Part shown: positions 7,382 through 16,524 of the stretch, in pieces
Position numbering within the stretch: position 1 is the first letter of the stretch
Layout: each line of letters starts with the position of its first letter
DNA from: JALORV01 sp963791235
GTDB lineage: Bacteria; Pseudomonadota; Gammaproteobacteria; Burkholderiales; Burkholderiaceae_F
Assembly (NCBI GenBank): GCA_963791235.1
Contig: CAWBRW010000021.1
Coordinates: 158,519-222,518 of the forward strand
Direction: 5' to 3'
Length of the DNA stretch: 64,000 nucleotides
The notes under the pieces: generated by a model
Told to the model about the DNA's origin: nothing
What the model saw: the letters and a program-made list of their open reading frames with translations, nothing else
Database searches by the model: none
Translations under genes and position numbers: made by a program

Positions 7382-9094
7382 TCAGTTCGTGGCGCAGGTG
7401 AAGCTGGCTGCGGCATTGACGTCTCCGCTTCCGTTGTACTTAGCCCAGGTCGGGTACTCGCACAGCGGCCGAGTACGGCCCGGAACGCCGGCGGTATCCG
7501 CCACGATCTGCGGTGGCGGCGCAACGCCTCGCTCCACCCAATCCTCGAGCGTCGTCAGGGAATCCCAAGCCGCATTGAACTGGCTGCTGACTGCATGGCC
7601 ATAGTTGGGGATCTCGTAGTAGCGCAGGAAATTGCGGACGTTCGTCGCCCCCATGGTGCCCTGGATGCGGGCTAGATACTGTCGCGTCGCGCGGCTGCTG
7701 ACGAGTGCGTCGTGGATGCCATGCGCCATCAGGATCTTGCCCCCGCGCGCGCGGAAGGCCGAAAGATCTGTCTTGTTCGCATCCTGGATGCCGGTCAACT
7801 CGACGATTCGAGTCTGCCAGGGCCCTGGGCTTTGTGGATCCAGCGACAGCGAATTGAAACTGGCGTCGCGTGTTACGAAGTACTTGACCCACTGCTCCCA
7901 GAAAGTACTGCCATAAGGCGGCGTCGTTGCTGCGACCGGCGGCATCGGATTAGCAGGCTGCTCCGTGCCCAGAGCTAGTGTCAGCACAGTGGGCTGGAGC
8001 GGGCTGCTGCTCGGTATTCCGAAATCCGTGCCCCAAGTGACGAAGCCGGGGTATGTCGTTTCGCCGCTTGCAAGCGTGTACGGAAGGGTCAGCGTCGTGT
8101 TAATGACGTTGAAAGACGCAATCTGTGCATCAGACAGGCAGGTGTTGCCCACGTCTACACCGCCCGGGCAGCGTATCGGGTTGCCGCCGAGCAAGGCAGT
8201 GGCCGGATCAAATGTCGAATCGCAAGCCGTCTGGTTGCTGATCAGGCCGTCGGCGACGCCGTCGAGGATGTCACAGGCCGCGATCGCCGCGTCGTACAGC
8301 ACCTTGCGCTTCTCGCGGTTGGGATAGGCGCCGGGCAACGCGAGCTGGCGGGTCACGCGGCCAAATTGTAGGTCGAGCGCGGCTGCGTTCCATGCCGGGT
8401 ACAGCACGATCGCGCCATCAAAGTCGTTCGGCCAGTTCTGCACCACCAGCAGCGCCTCGCGCCCGCCGGTGGAGCCGCCCGCAAAGTACGTCCTAGAAAT
8501 GCTGCCAGTGGCATAGCGGGCCTTGATGATGGTCACGGCAACATCGCGCGTCTTCTTGAGCGCGTCGCCGGCAAAGTTGCGAAGCGCCTCATCATTTGCG
8601 CCGAAGCTGCCGTCTCGGCTACCGGCCGCGTTGGCCTGGTGCCCCGAATCGCTGCCGAAGGTTGCATAACCGCGCCCTAAGGGCGTGAGCTGATTCGCCG
8701 GGCCGGCTGGCACGTTGCCGGTTCCGGTCGCAATGGTGCCGTTGTAGCCGCCACCGCCGAACATCATTGCGCGGGAGTTCCACGTCACTGGCAGATTGAC
8801 CTGGAACTTGATCTTTGGTGCCGTTGAATCGACTGGATTGATATCGCCGAGCACGCGGCAATACTCACCGACAGCCGTTGGCCCGCTTCCGGATGCTGGC
8901 ACGACCGTCGTGCTAGTCACTACCGCGCCTGTGGTGGGCAGACCGATGGAGGCAGCGGGGATCACCATGCTGTTGATCGCGGCGCAACTCAATAGCGCGG
9001 GGATCGGGGCGTCGTCATCGCTGCCGCAACCGGTCAGAACCATCGTGCTTGCTGCTGCGATCAGCAGCAGGCGAAAGGCAGTGGGTGTATGCAT
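7382..9094 (-). CDS. Tannase / feruloyl-esterase family lipoprotein
   Basis: A 570-residue protein with a lipoprotein signal (LTGC at 20-23, then GSDDD). Tannase-family marks in order: nucleophile elbow GGSTGGRE (Ser about 208), calcium-site loop CDILDGVADG with its cysteine pair (about 272-290), acid Asp in HGIHDALVS, and catalytic His in NYGHAVSS. Relatives carry a CS...HC disulfide joining the catalytic Ser and His loops; here both cysteines are replaced (GS and HA). Probably hydrolyses aromatic esters at the outer membrane or periplasm. Monocistronic, with terminator at 7327. Confidence 0.9.
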   Translation of the reverse strand: MHTPTAFRLLLIAAASTMVLTGCGSDDDAPIPALLSCAAINSMVIPAASIGLPTTGAVVTSTTVVPASGSGPTAVGEYCRVLGDINPVDSTAPKIKFQVNLPVTWNSRAMMFGGGGYNGTIATGTGNVPAGPANQLTPLGRGYATFGSDSGHQANAAGSRDGSFGANDEALRNFAGDALKKTRDVAVTIIKARYATGSISRTYFAGGSTGGREALLVVQNWPNDFDGAIVLYPAWNAAALDLQFGRVTRQLALPGAYPNREKRKVLYDAAIAACDILDGVADGLISNQTACDSTFDPATALLGGNPIRCPGGVDVGNTCLSDAQIASFNVINTTLTLPYTLASGETTYPGFVTWGTDFGIPSSSPLQPTVLTLALGTEQPANPMPPVAATTPPYGSTFWEQWVKYFVTRDASFNSLSLDPQSPGPWQTRIVELTGIQDANKTDLSAFRARGGKILMAHGIHDALVSSRATRQYLARIQGTMGATNVRNFLRYYEIPNYGHAVSSQFNAAWDSLTTLEDWVERGVAPPPQIVADTAGVPGRTRPLCEYPTWAKYNGSGDVNAAASFTCATN

Positions 9095-9951
9095 GGAGTG
9101 TCTCCTATGGGCGCAGGCCTTCAGCCTGTCTACTATTTCAACGTTCTCTTATGCGGCACACGCGACGCGCCATCCGCACGCGGCAAGGATCGCGACCATA
9201 GCAGTTTGTGCACCAGGCGACTTCACTCCTGCCACCAATCGCGATCAGGATGGATTCGCAAGACTTTTTAGCTCTGCTTGGGTGCTTACGCCGCTACAGC
9301 GAAGTCGGCGCGGCGGAACGGGCCGCGAGGGTAGGCCAGCGAGGGCAGAAGTCGGCGGGGTTTGCCAAGAGGCGTCGTTCGTTTAGTCGGCCGGTGACCG
9401 ATTGACGTTCCCGGAGACTTTCGGACTGATTTCGAGCATCGCCGAAGGACCGCTTAGGGTCGCACCTGGCGCGCGCTTCGGGAGACACGACGCGGCCAAT
9501 TGCTGCCGCTGTTAAGACAAGCAAGAGTCACCCAATAGCGGACCGATCCTGGCCCACTGCGGAGTTCAGGGCAAAGACGGGGTCCGCGACTTCGCTTGCT
9601 GAGCTTCCTGCGCCGGTCTCAGTCTCAGTTGAGTTGCAGTCCCGCGGTGCGATCGTCGGGAGCTTCGCCCTCGGGTGGCGCTGCGTCTTGCTTGTTGGCT
9701 GCCGCTAGGATGCTGATCTTCGGCCAAATCTTGCGCGACAGGTCAAACGTCAGTGCCTCGATTTCGTTGACTGAACTCAAAAACCACCTGGTCATGCAAG
9801 TACTGCGCATGCAATGCTGCTTGCTGGTCAGTGCGAACAACTCCGAGCAGCAGTTCAGGTATCGCGGCAATTGGGCGCGACACGAGGCTCGCGGATACGG
9901 ATCGAAAGCGGCCGCGCTGGCGCTCGCGGCGCTGGCAATCACTGTGCTCCG
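9095..9951. other. Long spacer, no confident gene
   Basis: 857 nt. Repeat copy 4 lies at 9493-9543. A leftward ORF at 9625-9942 (105 codons) and a rightward one at 9596-10054 overlap; neither shows a ribosome site, signal peptide or known motif, so I do not call them. It may be decayed sequence. Confidence 0.45.
9493..9543 (+). repeat. Dispersed 51-nt element, copy 4
   Basis: Starts CGGCCAATTGCTGCC and ends CAATAGCGGAC, exactly 51 nt. The CCGCTTAGGGTCGC block lies 43 nt upstream. Confidence 0.78.
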
Positions 9952-10441
9952 TCAACCTGACAAGGCGGCACAGATATCCGTCGACTTGCCGCTAGTGCTT
10001 CCCATTGTGAAGATGCCGCTCGTGTTGATGGTGAAGGTGACTCGACCCACGTAGAGCGTCGTCGAGGGACCAGCCGGGATGTCGGTCGGAAAGAGAATTA
10101 GGACGTTGTGCCCCGTGGTGGCCCACTTCTGCGAACCGTCCGGTAGAAGCCCGATGTGCTCGACCGAGCCGTTTGGCCGCAACGCCAGCACCGCTCCGGT
10201 ACCGAGATTCGTAAACGACAGCGTGTTTCCCTTCCCTGCCGTGAGCATTCGCACGACGTTCCCATCTCCTGTCGGTGAATTCCCTGCTGACCCGATTCGG
10301 ATTCCCCGTGATCTCGACGCGCAGATCGAAGCCCGCGCAAGCCAGCCCGGCCGGCAGATCGAGGACGAGGTCGGCTGCCAGAACACTGGCCGAAGCTGAT
10401 GCCAGAAGCAAACCCGCTGCGGCCACAAACGGCTTGAACAT
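9952..10441 (-). pseudogene. Exported protein of unknown function, frameshifted
   Basis: ATG 10441 (GGGGG upstream) opens a signal peptide (FVAAAGLLLASASASVLA-AD) and then reads AGFDLRVEITGNPNR..REFTDR. An extra base near 10267-10272 throws it out of frame. Dropping that base joins it to DGNVVRMLTAGKGNTLSF and on to a stop at 9952, giving 162 residues. The C-terminal part (HNVLILFPTDIPAGPSTTLYVGR) keeps good codon bias, so the break is recent or a read error. An alternative start at 10555 would add a second Ala-rich leader. Function unknown. Confidence 0.7.
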
Positions 10442-10981
10442 CTTGTCCCCCTTTGCACTGACGGCCCCATACAGCCCGGAAGCAAAAATGGCAGCCGCAG
10501 CGGCTGCCAATCTCGGAGTACTCATCATTGTTGTCTCCTCGAGACCACGGGTCACTTCACGCCTGCGGCGTCCGTGGTCTCGACGCCGAAGCTCTTATGG
10601 AATCAATAAAGCCCACCGAGAGTTCTGGCGCTTGCTGTAGATCAATAGCTATGGCACGCGCAACCGACGTCGCGCGAATTGGGTAATGCGGCCTCTCAAC
10701 GCTGCGTATGCGATCAAGTATCAGTTGCATTTGGAGTGCGCGGATGACTCTCGGTCGGCATCAAGGTCGCGGATGCGGTGAGACTGCTTTAGGAGCATGA
10801 AGCCCGTCCCCTTTCGGCAGGCTCCAAAGTCCGCTAGGCGTCGACTTTGGCTCGCCGCTCGATAGACTCAAACTCGGCCAAGACCGGACCCAGAAAGAGT
10901 GCTGCAGAGTTCCCCGTTTGCGGACCTCCGGGTCGAGGAAGAGAATCCTGTCTGTGGAATCGTTTCCACTTTCCGACCCTC
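10442..10981. other. Spacer with repeat copy
   Basis: 540 nt (counted from the chosen start at 10441) without a convincing ORF. Repeat copy 5 is at 10875-10925, preceded at 10831 by the CCGCTAGGCGTCG block. Confidence 0.5.
10875..10925 (+). repeat. Dispersed 51-nt element, copy 5
   Basis: Starts CGGCCAAGACCGGAC and ends GTTTGCGGAC, exactly 51 nt. It ends 57 nt before the start codon at 10982. Confidence 0.78.
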
Positions 10982-11308
10982 ATGAAACCCTTCTCCGCCG
11001 CTCTGTTAGTAACGCTGGCCGCAGGACCGATCGCTGCCCGAGCGCACGATGGTCCGACGGCTCTGCCGCAAGCAGCAAACAGCCTAAACACTCCGTCGCT
11101 GGTGCTTACGCCGCACGGTGTTCGGCGCCAAGCGCCAACACCGGTCAGCAGCAATCCCACCCCGCCGCTGTCGGACGTGGGACAACGGGTCTGGTCGCCG
11201 ACGCGGTCCACGCTGTTGGACCTGGTCGGCGCCATTGCCTGTACATCTATGTTCGCACTGCGTCCGGATACACAAGGCACCGACCCCGCTGCCTCGGCCG
11301 GGCGGTGA
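10982..11308 (+). CDS. Small exported SLVLTP-motif protein (copy 1)
   Basis: A 108-residue protein starting at ATG 10982, with a signal peptide (FSAALLVTLAAGPIAARA). The mature segment reads TPSLVLTPHGVRRQAP, then a Pro/Ser stretch, then a hydrophobic segment LLDLVGAIACTSMFAL. The same order (SPSLVLTPQGAERLAPP, Pro/Ser, LALLWTTTIACAAM) occurs in the protein at 27873-28298, so they are paralogues. No known domain recognised. The second hydrophobic stretch may anchor it in the membrane. Confidence 0.65.
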   Translation: MKPFSAALLVTLAAGPIAARAHDGPTALPQAANSLNTPSLVLTPHGVRRQAPTPVSSNPTPPLSDVGQRVWSPTRSTLLDLVGAIACTSMFALRPDTQGTDPAASAGR

Positions 11309-11409
11309 GTCTTAGCGCATCAATGGCTGCAAGCCCCCGACAGCTGTTCATGTTGGATGTATCCGTAACCCTGAACATCGCACGCTGTGGGGCAGAGCCC
11401 GGCCGATTA

Positions 11410-12980
11410 TGTTGAAAAACTCGCTTGTTTTATCGGCGCTCTGAGGGCTGCGGCGCCTTTTTGAAGGTTGATCAGCCGCGCTCGTCGAGAGACCGCGGTT
11501 GAAGTTGCTTTCTGCGCCCTGCTGCTCGTCACTTCAGACTGCTATCGGTACTGCGGTCGGCGGTGAACCGAGCCACCACTTGGCCATGCGTCGCAGATTC
11601 TGCGCTGTTGCCGCCAGCAGAAACTCATCACTCGCGCCCTTCGGGCCGCGCAGTCGCAGCCGATCCAGGCGCAGGATGCGCTTGAGGTGTGCGAACAGCA
11701 TCTCAACTTTCTTGCGATCTTTGCGTGACTGTCGGTACGCAGCGGTCTTGGCCAGTTCGCGTGCCACGTCACGCGCAGGTTCGAAGGGACTGCGATCGAT
11801 CTTGCGCCCGAGCATGTTCGGGCAGCACTGCGGCTTCAGGGCGCAGTCACGGCAGTCGAGTTGACTGGCGCGATAGCGATACGGATTCTTCAGTCGGTTG
11901 GGCGCAGCTGGCTTCAACAACTTGCCGGCCGGACAGACGTAATGGTTGCGCTCGGCATCGAAGGTGAAGTCGGAGTGGCTGAAGGTGCCGTCGCTGCGCT
12001 CGGACCGGTCCCACACTGGGATGTGTGGGGCGATGCGCTTGTCTTCCACCAGCCAGCCCAGCATCGGTGCTGCACCGTAGGCCATGTCGCCGATCAGGTG
12101 CTGCGGGCTTGAATGCGAAGCGCTGCTCGGCGCGCTCGATCATCGTGCGGGTGGCATCGACTTCGCGGGTGCGATGGGCACTGGTGGCTTCGACGTCGAC
12201 GATCACGCCCGCCCGCACATCGACCAGGTAGTTGGTGGAGTAGCCGAAGAAGGCCGGCCCACCCGGCGCGCAGGTCCACTCGGCGGCCGGATCGGTGAGC
12301 GAGATGCTCTTGCGGTCGGTCTCGAGTCTACGGCTGGCCTCCTCGTCGACCCCGGCCAGGTACTCGCGTACTGCACGCGTGGCTTGCGTGGCATCGAGCC
12401 GGCGCTGCGGCCAGTCGGCTCCAGGCACGGCGTTGTCACGACTGGCATCGGCCTTGACGACGCTGGCGTCGATCGCAAAGCCTTCGCCGCCGACCAGTCC
12501 CTCGGCGATGCAGCGCTGCAGGACGGTCTCGAACAAGTGCCGAAACGCATCGCTGTCGCGGAAGCGGCCGTGTCGGTTCTTGGAGAAGGTGGAGTGCTCC
12601 GGCACGGCGTCCTGCAATCCGAGGCGGCAGAACCAGCGGTACGCCAGGTTCAAGTGCACTTCGTCGCACAGCCGGCGCTCGGAGCGGATGCCAAAGCAGT
12701 AGCCGATGACGAGCATGCGCATCATCAGCTCCGGGTCGATCGAGGGTCGTCCGGTGTGGCTGTAGAAGGAGGCCAGATGACGCCGCAGCTCACCCAGGTC
12801 GAGGAACCGATCGACGCCGCGCAGCAGATGGTCGGCCGGTACATGCGCATCGAGGTTGAAGGAGTAGAACAACTCGTCCTGCGCACCGACCTGTTGACCC
12901 ATCATCGCGACGTCCCCTCGTCGTTGGCTTGCGCTTCAGACTCGGGACAACGATGATCGTTCAGCAGAGTTCTTCAACAA
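11410..12980 (-). mobile_element. IS1182-family-type insertion sequence
   Basis: About 1.57 kb bounded by imperfect terminal inverted repeats: TGTTGAAAAACTCGCTTG at 11410-11427 and, on the opposite strand, TGTTGAAGAACTCTGCTG at 12980-12963. It encloses one transposase gene, which is frameshifted. I see no clear target duplication (ATTA on the left, AGAT on the right). It lies between two small exported genes in repeat-rich spacer; a degenerate repeat copy starts 4 nt beyond its right end. Confidence 0.8.
11534..12905 (-). pseudogene. IS1182-family transposase, frameshifted
   Basis: ATG 12905 opens a transposase with the N-terminal domain LFYSFNLDAHVPADHLLR, GRPSIDPELMMRMLVIGYCFG and EVHLNLAYRWFC, and catalytic-core segments such as GFAIDASVVKADASR. 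A run of three C (12105-12107) where two are expected breaks the frame at FAFKP. The next frame continues LIGDMAYGAAPMLGWLV to FLLAATAQNLRRMAKWW and a stop at 11534. Corrected length is 456 residues, normal for the family. The GDMAYG aspartate and the terminal DDE glutamate region lie after the break, so as sequenced the enzyme is inactive. Confidence 0.85.
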
Positions 12981-12984
12981 GATA

Positions 12985-13034
12985 GGCCAGAAGCTGACCT
13001 TCCAGCCCGGCTGCAGATTGGCGCGAGAGCGGCC
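12985..13034 (+). repeat. Dispersed element, degenerate copy 6
   Basis: Starts AGGCCAGAAGCTGACC and ends GAGAGCGGCC, 50 nt, just beyond the right end of the insertion sequence. Confidence 0.5.
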
Positions 13035-13280
13035 ATCCCCTGCGTCCAAAATAAGTTCAACAGCGGCCATGGTTGAGGCCTATGCTGTCCGAGCCGAATT
13101 CACCGCGGCTACGGCAGTAGCGGCGGATGGTCTGATCGCAAGTCGGGCGACCACACCGGACTTCCCCTACGTCTGATAACTGACGACGTGTCGAGGAGCG
13201 GACGCTCTTCGTCATCAACCGGCCTCCGGTGCCCTGGCTCCACCAGATCAGGCGCCTGTCTTCAGTGAAGGGCAAAGACC

Positions 13281-13778
13281 ATGAAGCACTCAACACAGCC
13301 CATGCGTATCGCCGCTGTGCTTCTACTCAGCATGATTGGCACACACTCATACGCGCAGACGCCGCTCAGCTACAAGTGTCTGTGCCAAACCATCGGCACG
13401 AGTCCTCAGGAGCCGCTTGGTGACCGTGAAGGCCACGCGGTGTCCGTCTCGTCCTACACCTGCCGCATCGAGGGCGGCCCGTTGGATGGCGGCGTCATGA
13501 CAGGAAACACGATCTATGAATGGGACAAGACCAATGCGGCCGGACTGTCGGGCAATGGTGTTGCGCGAAAGGCAGGCGCCATGTTCGTCTACCAGCTTGG
13601 CGAGTTCAAGACCGCGCTAACGACGGCGGACGGGAAGGTCACGGGGTTTCTAGGCACCGGGCAAGGCACGTACAAGCTGGCCACCGGAGCAGCGGCGTCC
13701 CTGGCGGGCAAGACCTACAGCTACACGGCCCGCCCCAATGGTTCAGGTCAATTCGTCGTCGACATCAAGGTCGATTGA
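13281..13778 (+). CDS. Exported protein of unknown function
   Basis: A 165-residue protein with a signal peptide (MRIAAVLLLSMIGTHSYAQ within the first 33 residues). The mature part starts SYKCLCQTIG and has a third cysteine in SYTCRIEGGPLDGG, then a Gly/Thr-rich likely beta-barrel (GTGQGTYKLATG, TYSYTARPNGSGQFVVDIKV). The three cysteines suit a periplasmic protein. The C-terminal half recalls small beta-barrel or lipocalin-like folds, but I recognise no family. Monocistronic. Confidence 0.75.
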   Translation: MKHSTQPMRIAAVLLLSMIGTHSYAQTPLSYKCLCQTIGTSPQEPLGDREGHAVSVSSYTCRIEGGPLDGGVMTGNTIYEWDKTNAAGLSGNGVARKAGAMFVYQLGEFKTALTTADGKVTGFLGTGQGTYKLATGAAASLAGKTYSYTARPNGSGQFVVDIKVD

Positions 13779-13924
13779 AGCCAGGCCTGTCTACAAGTTC
13801 CGGAATTCGATCAGCCCGCTACTGGGTGGGCGTTCCGCTTAGGATGCAAGTCATTGCTGACCGCGCGTCGGAGCGGAATTGTTTGGGTCGCCATTGCGTG
13901 CCAATAGTCCAACTGACTCAGCTC

Positions 13925-13977
13925 GGGCCAGGAGCGGACGCTCCCTTAACTTCTACTCTGATCACGCTTTCGCTGGA
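13925..13977 (+). repeat. Dispersed element, copy 7 (variant)
   Basis: Starts GGGCCAGGAGCGGAC and ends TTTCGCTGGAC, 53 nt. The first half-site is good and the second is weaker. Confidence 0.5.
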
Positions 13978-14056
13978 CAACGGGTGAGAAGAGGTCACAC
14001 TGACTTGACGGACGTCTCATCGATCATCCGATCGCCTCACCGTAAAGGAAAGCTAA

Positions 14057-14584
14057 ATGAACTCACAGGGCGCCTTTCGTTACAGCCTGCCCTTTCTCGC
14101 GCTTACGGCCTGCGCGAGCCCGCCGCCTCAAACGGCTGTTCCCGCAAACCTTGTCCCCACGGGTGAACGGCAAGTGGAGCGCCTCTCAGCGCGTGGCCTA
14201 CAAACATACGAATGCCGAGCCACACCCGGTGACGCGTCCAGTGCGGCCTGGGTTTATGTCGCGGCGGAGCTGGAACTCCGCGACGCAAAAGACAAGCCGG
14301 CCGGGCGCCACACCTTCTCCCCGCCGGTCTGGGAAGCGCTCGACGGTAGCAAGTTCGCCGGCACGCAAAAGGCGCGCGCTGACGCGCCGGAGGCGGGGGC
14401 TGCGCCGTGGTTGCTCGTATCAACTAAATCTACAGGGACAGAAGGACGCTTCGCAAAGATCACCAGCTTGCAGCGAGTCAATACCAAGGGCGGTGTGGCA
14501 CCGGCAGGCGGCTGTGACATGAAGGCGATTGGGAAAAAGGAACAGGTGCCCCTGAGGGCCGACTTAATCTTGTTTTCTCGCTAA
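14057..14584 (+). CDS. DUF3455-family lipoprotein
   Basis: A 175-residue protein with an AAAGGAAAG ribosome site and a lipobox (LALTAC). DUF3455 features are clear: LSARGLQTYECRA, AAWVYVAAELELRDA, GRHTFSPPVWEALDGSK, ARADAPEAGAAPWLLVSTKS and ITSLQRVNTKGGVAPAGGCD. Members are envelope proteins of unknown function in proteobacteria and fungi. Stands alone between repeat copies. Confidence 0.88.
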   Translation: MNSQGAFRYSLPFLALTACASPPPQTAVPANLVPTGERQVERLSARGLQTYECRATPGDASSAAWVYVAAELELRDAKDKPAGRHTFSPPVWEALDGSKFAGTQKARADAPEAGAAPWLLVSTKSTGTEGRFAKITSLQRVNTKGGVAPAGGCDMKAIGKKEQVPLRADLILFSR

Positions 14585-14701
14585 GGTTGCGGCTGAGCGG
14601 TTGTCAGAATCCTGTGCGTGGGGAAAGTTGAGGGATGTCCACTTCAAGCGGCCGCACTACCCGCAACGGGTCGCGCTTGCCATACGTACGTAGACCCGAC
14701 T

Positions 14702-14752
14702 CGGCCAGGAGCTGCCGTCCCGCGCAGTCGCTTAACTGTCCCCAGAGCAGAC
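14702..14752 (+). repeat. Dispersed 51-nt element, copy 8
   Basis: Starts CGGCCAGGAGCTGCC and ends CCAGAGCAGAC, exactly 51 nt. The CCGCAACGGGTCGCG block is at 14661. Confidence 0.75.
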
Positions 14753-14871
14753 ACAGATCCGAGTGCGCTGACGAAGGTCAATACGTTGCCTCACTAGACG
14801 GCCAGCCTGATAAAGGGGAGTTGGTGACTTCCCCCCAAAGGTTCTGAGTGAGACTTGCAAAGGGAGGCAGC

Positions 14872-15351
14872 ATGACTAGGTTCAAATGGCTAGTAATGGC
14901 GCCGGTTCTGCTGGTCGCAATGGCAGCGAGTTTTGCCGCCGAAAGAGACGTTCTTGTTGGGAATTGGCGACTGGTTTCCTTCGAGCGGGAGTATCAAACC
15001 GCGGGCGAACGCGAATACCCCATGGGAAAGGTTCCGACGGGCTACATCCTCTTCCTTCCCGAGGGACGCATGGCAGTGGTCATCACGGCAGAGGGGCGCA
15101 AACCCCCGGTCACGGACCAGGATCGCGCGGGACTGTTCAATACCTTGGTGGCCTACACGGGCGTGTATCGCGTGGAGGGTGACAAGTGGATCACGACGGT
15201 GGACGTATCTGCGAATCCCGCCTGGGTAGGAACGGACCAAACCCGCTCGTTTCGAATCACGGGAAACCGGCTTCAAGAAATGACGGCTTGGGCGGCCCGC
15301 CCGGACGACCGGATAGCTCGGGCCGTAATCACCTATGAACGGGTGAAGTAG
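14872..15351 (+). CDS. Exported lipocalin-like domain protein
   Basis: A 159-residue protein. ATG 14872 is chosen for its AGGGAGG ribosome site 7 nt upstream and the signal peptide that follows (LVMAPVLLVAMAASFAAE). The lipocalin-like (Lipocalin_5) pattern is visible: LVGNWRLVSFERE, GYILFLPEGRMAVVIT, YTGVYRVEGDKWITTVDVSANPAW (split here), RSFRITGNRLQEM. Probably periplasmic and binds a small hydrophobic ligand; the ligand is unknown. Confidence 0.82.
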   Translation: MTRFKWLVMAPVLLVAMAASFAAERDVLVGNWRLVSFEREYQTAGEREYPMGKVPTGYILFLPEGRMAVVITAEGRKPPVTDQDRAGLFNTLVAYTGVYRVEGDKWITTVDVSANPAWVGTDQTRSFRITGNRLQEMTAWAARPDDRIARAVITYERVK

Positions 15352-15531
15352 GGAAGTCGTCGCGAAGAGACGACCAACTGACGAGTCGCTTGAGGGGGAC
15401 GCGGTCATAGCTGCCGCGTTCTCTCTTCTTTACGTCGAACGGCAACCCTTAGCACGTCCAAAGGTCCACCATTTGCCGCTTGCGACTTCCGCTACGGATC
15501 GCGTTTGGCCCGCGGCTCGATAGACTCAATG

Positions 15532-15582
15532 CGGCCACGACCGGACGTGTCCAACCGGTGGCTGATTGACCGGAAAGCGGAC
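15532..15582 (+). repeat. Dispersed 51-nt element, copy 9
   Basis: Starts CGGCCACGACCGGAC and ends GACCGGAAAGCGGAC, exactly 51 nt. The CCGCTACGGATCGCG block lies 43 nt upstream. The start codon of the next ORF is 18 nt downstream. Confidence 0.85.
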
Positions 15583-15599
15583 TCGCGCTCAGACTAGCT

Positions 15600-15800
15600 A
15601 TGGGTAGGTGGCCAATGCAGTACTCAGTTGAAGCTGCGACCTATTCGGTCGGATGGTTCACTCTTGCTCTGATCAACGCTGCCTTGGCAAGAAGTGCCGG
15701 GCGCAGTCGACTGCGTTGGGGCCTTATTTCCTTGTTGATCGGACCGGTCGCAACGTTTCTCCTGGTTGTGTGGGACCCGGTGACGTCGCCCAGCGGGTAG
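15600..15800 (+). CDS. Small two-helix membrane protein
   Basis: A 66-residue ORF with two probable membrane helices (about 14-30 SVGWFTLALINAALA and 41-58 LISLLIGPVATFLLVVW) joined by a basic loop (RSAGRSRLR), as expected of a short inner-membrane hairpin protein. No clear ribosome site. It is bracketed by repeat copies 9 and 10. Plausible but unproven. Confidence 0.5.
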   Translation: MGRWPMQYSVEAATYSVGWFTLALINAALARSAGRSRLRWGLISLLIGPVATFLLVVWDPVTSPSG

Positions 15801-15808
15801 GCGCCGTT

Positions 15809-15859
15809 CGGCCATCAGCGGACAAACTGCACTGACGCTCGGTCCGCTCGAAAGCGGAC
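15809..15859 (+). repeat. Dispersed 51-nt element, copy 10, with perfect hairpin
   Basis: Starts CGGCCATCAGCGGAC and ends CGAAAGCGGAC, exactly 51 nt. In this copy the 3' half forms a perfect stem-loop, GTCCGCT-CGAA-AGCGGAC (15842-15859). Confidence 0.85.
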
Positions 15860-15909
15860 ACGAGCGTCACCGCGATGGCGGGCATCGACTAGTTCCAGAG
15901 CTGCATCAG

Positions 15910-16392
15910 CTAACCCACATGCGGCATGCCGTACGGCATGTCCGTGACTGCGTGTGCTTCAAAGCCACCATCCAACCCGCCGATTTGCATCAACCACAAG
16001 TTGACCACTTCGTCGTCGATTCCAAAGGGACGCATTCCGATGCGCTGACTGACAGAGACGCTACGGGGGTTAGCAGCCGCCAGGCACTCCGACGAATCCG
16101 GCGCGGCAACGATCAGTTCGAGGTACAGATCCGAGAGTCGCTGAGCCGCCGCCAACTGCGGGCGCGCCGTGCCCGGCCCACATGCTGTCAGCACAATCGC
16201 TTTGGCTCCGCTCGACCGCACTTCGGACTCGAGGGTGTTCAGATCATCTGTGACCTGGTTGTCGACGACGAAACGGTCGGGCAGGACGGTCACGACCACG
16301 GAAGCACCAGGCGCGCCGCGCGCGTCTGTGCTCATTCCAACCGTTGCCAGCGCCGCTGCGAACAGGATCACAGTGTGTACGAGCTTCGTCAT
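15910..16392 (-). CDS. Small exported CGPG-motif protein of unknown function (copy 2)
   Basis: A 160-residue protein from ATG 16392, chosen because a signal peptide begins there (KLVHTVILFAAALATVGMS) and a GGGAGA-like site is upstream. The mature part has VVTVLPDRFVVDN, AIVLTACGPG and a second cysteine in SSECLAAA, matching the copy at 698. The C-terminal 45 residues are absent from that copy. It diverges from the LysR pseudogene at 16525, repeating the layout at 1-1147 in opposite orientation. Function unknown; probably periplasmic. Confidence 0.75.
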   Translation of the reverse strand: MTKLVHTVILFAAALATVGMSTDARGAPGASVVVTVLPDRFVVDNQVTDDLNTLESEVRSSGAKAIVLTACGPGTARPQLAAAQRLSDLYLELIVAAPDSSECLAAANPRSVSVSQRIGMRPFGIDDEVVNLWLMQIGGLDGGFEAHAVTDMPYGMPHVG

Positions 16393-16524
16393 TCTGGTCT
16401 CCCTCGACCACCGGGCGGCTACCCGATGCAGACGCCGCGGTGATCTAATGTGTGCGGCCATTGTTTGCGCGCGAACGCCTTCGTCGCAAACGATGTTTTC
16501 TTATCTCTGACATAAACCGAACGC

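Noticed and set aside
9596..10054. 152-codon ORF and its opposite 105-codon ORF
   Set aside because: They overlap each other and the exported pseudogene, with no ribosome site, signal or family motif, so neither is supported.
11406..12984. Target-site duplication flanking the insertion sequence
   Set aside because: The flanks read ATTA and AGAT, with no matching direct repeat.
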